This document shows positions 17,288-27,874 of a stretch of 64,000 nt of DNA, one piece after another. A program made the position numbers and the translations under genes. The stretch's first letter is position 1. Every line of letters begins with the position of its first letter. Origin of the DNA: Pseudomonas sp. BGI-2 (GTDB lineage Bacteria; Pseudomonadota; Gammaproteobacteria; Pseudomonadales; Pseudomonadaceae); assembly GCF_004310295.1 (NCBI RefSeq), contig NZ_SISB01000023.1:39845-103844 (forward strand). Reading direction: 5' to 3'. The notes under the pieces are model-generated. The model did no database searches, had not been told where the DNA came from, and saw only the letters and a list, made by a program, of their open reading frames with translations.

Positions 17288-17959
17288 TCAGCAGCTACAG
17301 AGGGCGCTATCCAAAACCTTGCGCAACTCCAGCGGATGATCGACCACCACATCCGCCCCCCAATGCCGCGGGTTGTCGTCTGGGTGAATGTACCCATAGG
17401 TCACGGCAGCCGTTTTGGTGCCGGCATCGCGGCCCGACTCGATATCGCGCAAGTCATCGCCCACAAACAGCACGCTGGCCGGGTCCAGGTTGAGCATCTT
17501 GCACGCCAGGATCAACGGCTCAGGGTCCGGCTTGCTGTTCTTCACATGGTCCGGACAGATCAGCAGCGCCGAGCGTTCAGCCAGCCCCAGTCGTTGCATG
17601 ATCGGCTCGGCGAAGCGCACAGGCTTGTTGGTCACTACACCCCAGATCAGGTTGGCTTTCTCGATATCGGCCAACAGTTCGCCCATGCCGTCGAACAGCT
17701 TGCTGTGAACCGCGCAATCTTTGAGGTAGCGCTCGAGAAACTCCAGGCGCAGCTCTTCAAAGCCTGGGGATTGCGGGTCCATGGAGAAGGTCACGGCGAC
17801 CATCGCCTTGGCGCCGCCGGAAATCTCGTCGCGGATGTGTTTGTCGTTCACCGGCGGCAAGCCGCGATCGGCCAGCATCGCCTGGCAGATGGCAATGAAG
17901 TCCGGCGCGGTGTCGAGCAGCGTGCCGTCCATGTCGAAAAGGACTGCTCTGATTCGCAT
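17288..17959 (-). CDS. mupP: N-acetylmuramic acid 6-phosphate phosphatase MupP (HAD family)
   Basis: A 223-residue HAD phosphatase, first annotated as phosphoglycolate phosphatase. In Pseudomonas the gene at this place (PA3172) is MupP of the cell-wall recycling route that bypasses MurA. Motif I is FDMDGTLLDT, motif II VVTNKPVRF, motif III a Lys in HVKNSKPDPEP, and motif IV VGDDLRDIESGRDAG. The start ATG at 17959 lies 4 bp after the ubiG stop, so it is co-transcribed with ubiG. Confidence 0.9.
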   Translation of the reverse strand: MRIRAVLFDMDGTLLDTAPDFIAICQAMLADRGLPPVNDKHIRDEISGGAKAMVAVTFSMDPQSPGFEELRLEFLERYLKDCAVHSKLFDGMGELLADIEKANLIWGVVTNKPVRFAEPIMQRLGLAERSALLICPDHVKNSKPDPEPLILACKMLNLDPASVLFVGDDLRDIESGRDAGTKTAAVTYGYIHPDDNPRHWGADVVVDHPLELRKVLDSALCSC

Positions 17960-17963
17960 CGGC

Positions 17964-18662
17964 TTATTCCTCGCGCAGGGTCTGGATCATGTAGTTGACG
18001 TCCACATCGGCCGCCAGTTTGTAGTGCTTGGTCAGCGGGTTATAGGTCAGCCCGATGATGTCCTTGACGGTCAGGCCGGCCATGCGACTCCAGGCACCCA
18101 ACTCGGAAGGGCGGATGAATTTCTTGAAGTCGTGAGTGCCGCGTGGCAGCAGCTTCATGATGTATTCAGCGCCGACAATGGCGAACAGATACGCCTTCGG
18201 ATTGCGGTTGATGGTGGAGAAGAACACCTGGCCGCCCGGTTTGACCATTTTGAAGCAGGCGCGGATCACCGACGACGGATCCGGCACGTGCTCGAGCATT
18301 TCCAGGCAGGTGACCACGTCGAACTGCTCGGGCATTTCCTCTGCCAGCGCTTCGGCGGTGATCTGCCGGTATTCGACGCTCACGCCGGATTCCAGCTGAT
18401 GCAATTGCGCGACCGCCAGCGGCGCTTCGCCCATGTCGATGCCCATGACGGTAGCACCGCGCTGAGCCATGGCTTCGCTGAGGATGCCGCCGCCGCAGCC
18501 CACATCGAGGACTTTCTTGCCGGCCAGACTGACCCGTTCGTCAATCCAGTTGACCCGCAGCGGGTTGATGTCGTGCAGCGGTTTGAACTCGCTTTCGCGG
18601 TCCCACCAGCGATGGGCCAGGGCTTCGAATTTGGCGATTTCGGCGTAGTCGACGTTGCTCAT
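17964..18662 (-). CDS. ubiG: Ubiquinone biosynthesis O-methyltransferase UbiG
   Basis: A SAM-dependent methyltransferase for both O-methylation steps of ubiquinone synthesis; 232 residues. Motif I is KVLDVGCGGGILSEAMA, then VMGIDMGEAPL, DVVTCLEMLEHVPDP and the late YNPLTKHYKLAADVDVNYM stretch typical of UbiG. It starts MSNVDYAEIAKFEALAHRWW at 18662. mupP follows downstream; mtaD lies 61 bp upstream on the same strand. The operon order mtaD-ubiG-mupP matches P. aeruginosa. Confidence 0.95.
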   Translation of the reverse strand: MSNVDYAEIAKFEALAHRWWDRESEFKPLHDINPLRVNWIDERVSLAGKKVLDVGCGGGILSEAMAQRGATVMGIDMGEAPLAVAQLHQLESGVSVEYRQITAEALAEEMPEQFDVVTCLEMLEHVPDPSSVIRACFKMVKPGGQVFFSTINRNPKAYLFAIVGAEYIMKLLPRGTHDFKKFIRPSELGAWSRMAGLTVKDIIGLTYNPLTKHYKLAADVDVNYMIQTLREE

Positions 18663-18723
18663 GGTTTAAGTCCTCTAAAACTTGAAAAATCCTGTTGCCC
18701 CGGTGTTCAGTCCGGGGGGCTTA

Positions 18724-20055
18724 CTATTCGGTGTGGCCGCTGATGCGTTGACCCCAGGCCTTGGCAGTGGCGCAGAGCTGTTCTTCGTCGAGGCGGGTCA
18801 AGCGACGGTCGTCGAGCAGTTGCTTGCCGGCGACCCACAGGTGTTTCACGCAGTCCCGGCCGGTGGCGTATATAAGCTGCGAAACCGGATCGTAGACCGG
18901 TTGCTGCGCGAGGCCCGACAGATCGAACGCTACGATGTCCGCAGCTTTGCCGACTTCCAGCGAACCGACTTCGGCCTCTATCCCCAGCGCGCGGGCGCCG
19001 TTGAGCGTGGCCATGCGCAGCGCGCGATGGGCGTCCAGCGCGGTGGCCGAGCCGGCGACAGCCTTGGCCAGCAGCGCGGCAGTGCGGGTTTCGCCGAGCA
19101 AATCGAGGTCATTATTGCTGGCCGCGCCATCGGTACCGACGGCAACATTGACACCGGCCTGCCACAGGCGCTCGACCGGGCAGAAGCCGCTGGCCAGCTT
19201 GAGGTTGGATTCCGGGCAATGAATCACATTGGTGTTGCTTTCTACCAGCAACACCAGGTCTTCATCGCTGATCTGGGTCATGTGAACGGCCTGGAAGCGC
19301 GGCCCGAGCAGGCCCAGCCGCCCGAGTCGAGCCAGTGGGCGTTCACCGCGCTGCTCGACCGATTGCTGCACTTCGAAAGCGGTTTCGTGGACGTGCATGT
19401 GAATCGAGGCGTCCAGTTCTTCGGCGATTACTCGGATTTTTTCCAGGTTTTCGTCGCCCACGGTGTAGGGCGCATGGGGGCCGAACGTGACTTTGATGCG
19501 CTCGTGGTGCTTGAGATCACCGAACAATTCGACGCCCTGACGAATGGCCTCGTCCGCCGTGCTGGCGCCTGGAATCGGGAAGTCGAGGATCGGAATCGCG
19601 ATCTGCGCGCGAATACCGCTGTTATGCACCCGCTCGCTGGCAACCGTCGGGAAGAAATACATGTCAGAGAAGCAGGTGATGCCACCTTTTATCTGCTCGG
19701 CGATGGCCAGGTCAGTGCCATCGCGCACGAAAGCTTCATCGACCCATTTGGCCTCGGCGGGCCAAATGTGGTTTTCCAGCCAGGTCATCAGCGGCAGATC
19801 GTCGGCCAGGCCCCGGAACAGCGTCATCGCCGCATGGCCGTGGGCATTGATCAGGCCGGGGCTGAGCAACATGCCCGGCAACTCACGCACTTCAGTTGCG
19901 TTAAGCTTCAGCGCAGCCGACCGTGGGCCGATAAACACGATACGCCCGTCGCGAATGCCCAGGCCGTGCTCTTTGAGGACAACACCAGCGGGTTCGACGG
20001 GTACCAGCCAGGTCGGCAGCAATAACAGGTCGAGCGCAGCGGCAGTGTTCGGCAT
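18724..20055 (-). CDS. mtaD: 5'-methylthioadenosine deaminase (TRZ/ATZ amidohydrolase)
   Basis: A 443-residue amidohydrolase, syntenic with PA3170, which is a methylthioadenosine deaminase in P. aeruginosa. Metal ligands are visible: HxH in LINAHGHAAMTLFRG, His in HMHVHETAFE, His in FQAVHMTQ and Asp in VGTDGAASNNDLDL. It converts MTA to methylthioinosine for salvage. The start ATG at 20055 (MPNTAAALDLLLL) gives the normal length. In-frame codons run on to 21288 only as antisense of mtnA. It is divergent from mtnA, which acts in the same salvage area. Confidence 0.9.
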   Translation of the reverse strand: MPNTAAALDLLLLPTWLVPVEPAGVVLKEHGLGIRDGRIVFIGPRSAALKLNATEVRELPGMLLSPGLINAHGHAAMTLFRGLADDLPLMTWLENHIWPAEAKWVDEAFVRDGTDLAIAEQIKGGITCFSDMYFFPTVASERVHNSGIRAQIAIPILDFPIPGASTADEAIRQGVELFGDLKHHERIKVTFGPHAPYTVGDENLEKIRVIAEELDASIHMHVHETAFEVQQSVEQRGERPLARLGRLGLLGPRFQAVHMTQISDEDLVLLVESNTNVIHCPESNLKLASGFCPVERLWQAGVNVAVGTDGAASNNDLDLLGETRTAALLAKAVAGSATALDAHRALRMATLNGARALGIEAEVGSLEVGKAADIVAFDLSGLAQQPVYDPVSQLIYATGRDCVKHLWVAGKQLLDDRRLTRLDEEQLCATAKAWGQRISGHTE

Positions 20056-20163
20056 CGAAGGTCGGTTCCAGTGCTTTTGTAAAGGATGGCGAAGTATACC
20101 CGAGCGTCTTCGCGGGGGGATCGCTATAATCGGCGGCTTTTGTTCATGAGTGCGGGGTGTGGG

Positions 20164-21240
20164 ATGCGCGATCGACTGTTGGCTGCGGAGAAGGTGAAGG
20201 CCATCGATTGGCGTGATGGCGCCCTGTACCTGCTGGATCAGCGTGTTTTGCCGTTCGAGGAAACGTGGATCGCCTACACCAGCGCCGCTGGCGTGGCCGA
20301 GGCCATTCGTTCGATGGTGGTGCGCGGCGCTCCGGCCATCGGCATCAGTGCCGCCTATGGCGTGGTGTTGGCGGCCCGTGCCCGCTTCGCCGAGGGTGGC
20401 GACTGGCAGGCGGCGCTGGAAGAAGATTTCGCGCTGCTCGCCGATTCCCGTCCGACCGCGGTCAATCTGTTCTGGGCCTTGGGTCGCATGCGTGATCGGC
20501 TTGAACGCTTGAAGCATCACGCCGATCCGTTGTCGTTGCTTGAAGCGGAAGCCATCGCCATTCATGAAAGCGATCGCGAAGCCAACCTGACCATGGCGCA
20601 ACTCGGTGTGGACCTGATCCGCAAGCACCAGGGCAACGCCCAGGCAATCCTGACCCACTGCAACACTGGCGCGCTGGCCACCGGCGGCTTCGGCACGGCG
20701 CTGGGGGTGATTCGCGGAGCCTTTATCGAAGGCATGGTCGAGCGCGTCTACGCCGACGAAACCCGCCCATGGCTGCAAGGTTCGCGATTGACTGCATGGG
20801 AACTGGCCAATGAAGGCATTCCCGTGACCGTCAACGCCGACTCCGCCGCCGCGCACATCATGAAAACCAAAGGCGTGACCTGGGTGATCGTCGGCGCCGA
20901 CCGGATTACCGCCAATGGCGACGTGGCCAACAAGATCGGCACCTATCAGCTGGCGGTCAACGCCATGCACCACGGCGTGCGCTTCATGGTGGTGGCGCCG
21001 AGTTCGACCATCGACATGAACCTGGCCAGCGGCGACGAGATTCCTATTGAAGAGCGCGATGGCCGCGAGTTGCTGGAAGTGGGTGGCAAGCGGGTCGGGG
21101 CGGATGTCGATGCGTTCAACCCGGTATTCGACGTGACCCCGGCGGACCTGATCGATGCGATCGTTACCGAAAAAGGCATCGTCGAGCGTCCGGATACCGC
21201 GAAAATGGCGCAGTTGATGTGCCGTAAGCGCCTGCATTGA
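20164..21240 (+). CDS. mtnA: Methylthioribose-1-phosphate isomerase
   Basis: Isomerises 5-methylthioribose-1-phosphate to methylthioribulose-1-phosphate in methionine salvage; 358 residues, the family norm. Key motifs: MVVRGAPAIGISAAYG, the catalytic Cys in LTHCNTGALATGG and the catalytic Asp in VIVGADRITANGD. ATG at 20164 (MRDRLLAAEKVKAID) fits homologues. An ATG at 20146 in the same frame would add six residues and cannot be fully excluded. mtaD starts 108 bp away in the opposite direction, so they share a control region. Confidence 0.95.
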   Translation: MRDRLLAAEKVKAIDWRDGALYLLDQRVLPFEETWIAYTSAAGVAEAIRSMVVRGAPAIGISAAYGVVLAARARFAEGGDWQAALEEDFALLADSRPTAVNLFWALGRMRDRLERLKHHADPLSLLEAEAIAIHESDREANLTMAQLGVDLIRKHQGNAQAILTHCNTGALATGGFGTALGVIRGAFIEGMVERVYADETRPWLQGSRLTAWELANEGIPVTVNADSAAAHIMKTKGVTWVIVGADRITANGDVANKIGTYQLAVNAMHHGVRFMVVAPSSTIDMNLASGDEIPIEERDGRELLEVGGKRVGADVDAFNPVFDVTPADLIDAIVTEKGIVERPDTAKMAQLMCRKRLH

Positions 21241-21687
21241 AGATATCTGGTGCCTGTTAATTGCCTTCGCGGGCAAGCCTCGCACCAACGATAGATCGCG
21301 TCGGTCGCATCTTTTGCGAGCGGCATCGATTCAATGTAGGAGCGAGGCTTGCCCGCGAATGGGCATTAACTGACACCAAATAGCTTTCATTCCTCCCGAA
21401 ATTTTGCATTCAAAATGCCTCTAAGCCTCTCTCGTCCCCGTTAAGCCTGCCACCAGTCAACTAACTACACTCCATGCGCATCTGGGGGATAGGTGCGTGG
21501 CGGCTCTTGTGATAACATCCGGCGTTTTCCGAGGCAGTCCCACGGGGTTGTCTTTACTGCGCAAATCCATGGTTCATCTTGTTGATTTGTCGTAAGTCGG
21601 TGCATGGCACTCAGCCTGCAGCGGCGAGCTTCGTTCGTCCCATATGGATGTGACGAGGTTTCACCAGAAAAAGGAATCGAGCTTCTC
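21241..21687. other. mtnA-gyrA intergenic region with REP pair and gyrA leader
   Basis: This 447-bp gap holds an imperfect REP pair (21265-21359) and then about 325 bp upstream of gyrA that must include its promoter. I cannot place the promoter with confidence. In-frame codons before gyrA from 21604 lack a better ribosome site than AAGGAA at 21671-21676. Confidence 0.6.
21265..21359. repeat. REP pair, CTTCGCGGGCAAGCCTCGC type (second copy)
   Basis: Arms of about 18 bp at 21265-21282 and 21342-21359, of the GCGAGGCTTGCCCGCGAA family also found at 5293-5370. The outer parts of the arms have diverged: the left arm reads CGCACCAACG where the intact family reads CGCTCCTACAG. Confidence 0.75.
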
Positions 21688-24342
<2,655 letters not shown>

Positions 24343-24351
24343 GCGGGCAAG

Positions 24352-24386
24352 CAGGGGGCGGATGAAAATTCGCCCCCTTGTTGTTT
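24352..24386 (+). terminator. Rho-independent terminator after gyrA
   Basis: Stem AGGGGGCG / CGCCCCCT with loop GATGAAAATT (about 24353-24378), followed by TGTTGTTTGT. It lies 10 bp past the gyrA stop codon. Confidence 0.75.
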
Positions 24387-24423
24387 GTCCCTGTTGAAAA
24401 TATCGACACCCACGAAGATCCCT

Positions 24424-24513
24424 TGTGGGAGCGGGCTTGCTCGCGAAGACGGACTGACATTCACCACAAATGTCTCCTGTTACACCGCTTTCGCGAGCAA
24501 GCCCGCTCCCACA
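24424..24513. repeat. REP pair, TGTGGGAGCGGGCTTGCTCG type (second copy)
   Basis: Perfect 24-bp inverted arms at 24424-24447 and 24490-24513, of the same family as 3817-3903, in the gap between the gyrA terminator and serC. Confidence 0.9.
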
Positions 24514-24571
24514 TTGGATTTGTGTCGATTGATATGTTTGCATGACCCACCAAATCAGAGCGAGATTGGAT

Positions 24572-25657
24572 GTGAGCAAGAGAGCCTATAACTTCTGTGC
24601 CGGTCCTGCGGCACTTCCCGAAGCTGTCCTGCAGCGCGCCCAGGGTGAACTCCTTGATTGGCACGGCAAGGGTCTTTCAGTCATGGAAATGAGCCATCGC
24701 AGTGATGAGTTCGTGTCCATCGCCACCAAGGCCGAGCAGGATCTGCGTGATCTGCTGAATATCCCCTCGAACTATAAAGTGCTGTTTCTGCAAGGTGGCG
24801 CCAGCCAGCAATTTGCTCAGATCCCTCTGAACCTGTTGCCGGAGGGTGGCACGGCCGACTATATCGACACCGGTATCTGGTCGCAGAAAGCCATCGAAGA
24901 AGCTTCGCGCTACGGAAACGTCAACGTTGCCGCTACCGCCAAGCCTTACGACTATTTCGCAATTCCCGGTCAGAACGAATGGAACCTGTCTGCCGAAGCC
25001 GCCTACGTTCACTACGCGCCGAACGAAACCATAGGCGGTCTGGAATTCAATTGGGTCCCGGAAACCGGTGACGTTCCGCTGGTCGCCGACATGTCCTCGG
25101 ACATCCTCTCGCGTCCAATCGATGTTTCGCGCTTCGGCATGATCTACGCCGGCGCACAGAAAAACATCGGCCCGAGCGGCATCGTCGTGAACATCGTTCG
25201 CGAAGACCTGTTGGGTCACGCCCGTTCCTTGTGCCCGACCATGCTCAATTACAAGGTCGCGGCCGATAACGGCTCGATGTACAACACACCGCCAACCCTG
25301 GCCTGGTATCTGTCCGGTCTGGTATTCGAGTGGCTGAAAGAGCAGGGTGGTGTTGAAGCCATCGGCAAACTCAACGAAGTGAAGCAGCGCACGCTGTACG
25401 ATTTCATTGACGCCAGCGGCTTGTACAGCAACCCGATCAACAAGTCGGATCGCTCGTGGATGAACGTGCCGTTCCGCCTGGCTGACGATCGTCTCGACAA
25501 GCCATTCCTGGCAGGTGCCGAAGAACGTGGCCTGTTGAACCTCAAGGGTCACCGTTCCGTGGGTGGCATGCGTGCCTCCATCTATAACGCCGTCGACATC
25601 GTTGCGGTCAACGCACTGATTTCGTACATGGCAGAGTTCGAGAAGGAACACGGTTAA
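24572..25657 (+). CDS. serC: Phosphoserine aminotransferase
   Basis: PLP enzyme of serine and pyridoxine synthesis: 3-phosphohydroxypyruvate + glutamate to phosphoserine; 361 residues. The PLP lysine lies in IYAGAQKNIGPSG. SVMEMSHRSDEF and LFLQGGASQQFAQIPLN are typical. GTG at 24572 gives MSKRAYNFCAGPAALPEA, matching homologue N termini, and is preferred to the ATG ten codons earlier. Its stop TAA overlaps the pheA ATG (TAATG). First gene of the serC-pheA-hisC-tyrA/aroA-cmk-rpsA run. Confidence 0.96.
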   Translation: MSKRAYNFCAGPAALPEAVLQRAQGELLDWHGKGLSVMEMSHRSDEFVSIATKAEQDLRDLLNIPSNYKVLFLQGGASQQFAQIPLNLLPEGGTADYIDTGIWSQKAIEEASRYGNVNVAATAKPYDYFAIPGQNEWNLSAEAAYVHYAPNETIGGLEFNWVPETGDVPLVADMSSDILSRPIDVSRFGMIYAGAQKNIGPSGIVVNIVREDLLGHARSLCPTMLNYKVAADNGSMYNTPPTLAWYLSGLVFEWLKEQGGVEAIGKLNEVKQRTLYDFIDASGLYSNPINKSDRSWMNVPFRLADDRLDKPFLAGAEERGLLNLKGHRSVGGMRASIYNAVDIVAVNALISYMAEFEKEHG

Positions 25658-26751
25658 TGTCTGAGCAAGAACTCAAGGCACTGCGCGTTCGCATTGATGC
25701 TCTGGACACCAAGGTCCTGGAGCTGATCAGTGAGCGCGCACGCTGCGCCCAGGAAGTTGCGCGAGTAAAGATGGCCTCGCTGGCCGAAGGCGAAGTGCCG
25801 GTGTTCTATCGTCCTGAGCGCGAAGCTCAGGTGCTCAAGCGCGTGATGGAGCGTAACCAGGGGCCGCTGGGCAACGAAGAGATGGCGCGTTTGTTCCGCG
25901 AAATCATGTCCTCGTGCCTGGCCCTCGAACAGCCGTTGAAAGTGGCGTACCTCGGCCCTGAAGGCACCTTCACCCAAGCCGCGGCCATGAAGCACTTCGG
26001 TCACGCCGTGATCAGCAAGCCGATGGCGGCAATCGACGAAGTGTTCCGCGAAGTGGCGGCCGGTGCGGTGAACTTTGGCGTGGTCCCGGTGGAGAACTCC
26101 ACCGAAGGCGCGGTCAACCACACCCTCGACAGCTTCCTTGAACACGACATGGTGATCTGTGGCGAAGTCGAGTTGCGGATTCACCACCACTTGCTGGTCG
26201 GCGAAAACACCAAGACTGACAGCATCAGCCGCATCTATTCCCACGCCCAGTCGCTGGCCCAGTGCCGCAAATGGCTGGACGCGCATTACCCGAATGTCGA
26301 GCGCGTGGCGGTGTCCAGCAACGCCGAAGCGGCCAAGCGGGTCAAGGGTGAGTGGAACTCGGCGGCGATTGCCGGCGACATGGCCGCTGGCTTGTACGGG
26401 CTGACCCGTCTGGCCGAGAAAATCGAGGATCGCCCGGACAACTCCACACGCTTCCTGATGATCGGCAGCCAGGAAGTGCCACCGACCGGCGACGACAAGA
26501 CCTCGATCATCGTCTCCATGAGCAACAAGCCCGGTGCGCTCCACGAGTTGCTGGTGCCGTTCCACGACAACGGCATCGACCTGACGCGAATCGAGACGCG
26601 TCCGTCGCGCAGCGGTAAATGGACCTACGTGTTCTTCATCGACTTCGTCGGCCACCACCGTGATCCGTTGATCAAAGGTGTATTGGAAAAGATCAGTCAG
26701 GAAGCAGTGGCACTCAAAGTGCTGGGTTCCTACCCGAAAGCAGTTCTCTAA
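25657..26751 (+). CDS. pheA: Bifunctional chorismate mutase/prephenate dehydratase (P-protein)
   Basis: Makes phenylpyruvate from chorismate; 364 residues. An AroQ-type mutase domain (about 1-90, LRVRIDALDTKVLELISERA), a dehydratase domain (about 95-275: YLGPEGTFTQAA, VPVENSTEGAVNHTLD, NSTRFLMIG) and a C-terminal ACT domain (SMSNKPGALHELL, then ETRPSR) that binds phenylalanine for feedback control. The start overlaps the serC stop by one base, so translation is coupled. No attenuator was seen, which fits its position inside an operon. Confidence 0.96.
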   Translation: MSEQELKALRVRIDALDTKVLELISERARCAQEVARVKMASLAEGEVPVFYRPEREAQVLKRVMERNQGPLGNEEMARLFREIMSSCLALEQPLKVAYLGPEGTFTQAAAMKHFGHAVISKPMAAIDEVFREVAAGAVNFGVVPVENSTEGAVNHTLDSFLEHDMVICGEVELRIHHHLLVGENTKTDSISRIYSHAQSLAQCRKWLDAHYPNVERVAVSSNAEAAKRVKGEWNSAAIAGDMAAGLYGLTRLAEKIEDRPDNSTRFLMIGSQEVPPTGDDKTSIIVSMSNKPGALHELLVPFHDNGIDLTRIETRPSRSGKWTYVFFIDFVGHHRDPLIKGVLEKISQEAVALKVLGSYPKAVL

Positions 26752-26761
26752 GGGGTAGCAA

Positions 26762-27874
26762 ATGAGTGGTGACTTCCTCGCTCTGGCACAGCCGGGCGTG
26801 CAACAACTTTCGCCTTACGTTCCGGGCAAGCCTGTGGACGAACTGGCACGCGAGCTGGGCATCGATCCAGCCAGCATCGTCAAACTGGCCAGCAACGAAA
26901 ACCCGTTGGGCGCCAGTCCCAAGGCCCTGGCAGCCATTCGCGAAGCGCTGGCCGAACTGACCCGTTATCCGGACGGCAACGGTTTTGCGCTCAAGACCCT
27001 GCTGGCCGATCAGTGCCGCGTCGAGCTCAATCAGGTGACGTTGGGCAACGGTTCCAACGACATTCTGGAGCTGGTCGCGCGCGCCTATCTGGCGCCGGGC
27101 TTGAACGCCGTGTTCAGCGAGCACGCGTTTGCGGTCTATCCGATCGTGACCCAAGCCGTTGGCGCCCAGGCAAAAGTGATCCCGGCCAAAGACTGGGGCC
27201 ATGATCTGTCGGCCATGCTGGCCGCGATCGATGCCAATACCCGTGTGGTCTTCATCGCCAACCCGAACAACCCGACCGGGACCTGGTTCGACGCCGAAGC
27301 GCTGGACGAATTCCTGCAGGATGTACCGGAGCACGTGCTGGTGGTGCTGGACGAGGCCTACATCGAATACGCCGAAGGCAGCGACTTGCCGGATGGCCTG
27401 GACTATCTGGCGGCTTACCCGAACCTGCTGGTTTCGCGCACCTTCTCCAAGGCCTACGGTCTGGCGGCGTTGCGGGTCGGTTATGGCTTGTCCACTGCGG
27501 TGGTCGCGGATGTGCTGAACCGCGTGCGTCAGCCGTTCAACGTTAATAGCCTGGCCCTAGCCGCGGCGTGCGCTGCGCTGCAAGACACCGAGTACCTGGC
27601 TGAAAGCCGTCGCCTGAACGAATCCGGCATGCAGCAACTGCAAGCGGGTTTTCGTGAGTTGGGGTTGAGCTGGATTCCGTCCAAGGGCAACTTCATCTGC
27701 GTCGATCTGGGGCAAGTGGCGGCGCCGGTCTTCCAGGGTTTGCTGCGCGAAGGCGTGATCGTGCGTCCGGTGGCCAACTATGGCATGCCGAATCACTTGC
27801 GCATCACCATCGGTCTGCCGGCAGAAAACAGCCGCTTCCTCGAAGCGCTGACCAAGGTTTTGGCTCGTGGTTGA
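26762..27874 (+). CDS. hisC: Histidinol-phosphate/aromatic aminotransferase
   Basis: Class I/II PLP aminotransferase of 370 residues. LASNENPLGASPKAL, NPNNPTGTW, VLDEAYIEYA and the PLP lysine in SRTFSKAYGLAALRVGYG identify the HisC family. In this operon the copy (HisC2) probably serves mainly tyrosine and phenylalanine synthesis, with possible histidine activity. AGGGGTAGCAA precedes the ATG at 26762. The 3' end overlaps the next gene by eight bases. Confidence 0.94.
   Translation: MSGDFLALAQPGVQQLSPYVPGKPVDELARELGIDPASIVKLASNENPLGASPKALAAIREALAELTRYPDGNGFALKTLLADQCRVELNQVTLGNGSNDILELVARAYLAPGLNAVFSEHAFAVYPIVTQAVGAQAKVIPAKDWGHDLSAMLAAIDANTRVVFIANPNNPTGTWFDAEALDEFLQDVPEHVLVVLDEAYIEYAEGSDLPDGLDYLAAYPNLLVSRTFSKAYGLAALRVGYGLSTAVVADVLNRVRQPFNVNSLALAAACAALQDTEYLAESRRLNESGMQQLQAGFRELGLSWIPSKGNFICVDLGQVAAPVFQGLLREGVIVRPVANYGMPNHLRITIGLPAENSRFLEALTKVLARG

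Noticed and set aside
17129..17998. Plus-strand frame opposite mupP
   Set aside because: Begins in a REP pair and has no domain; mupP on the minus strand is complete.
20056..21288. N-terminal extension of mtaD on the minus strand
   Set aside because: It is the antisense of mtnA; the homologous N terminus begins at 20055.
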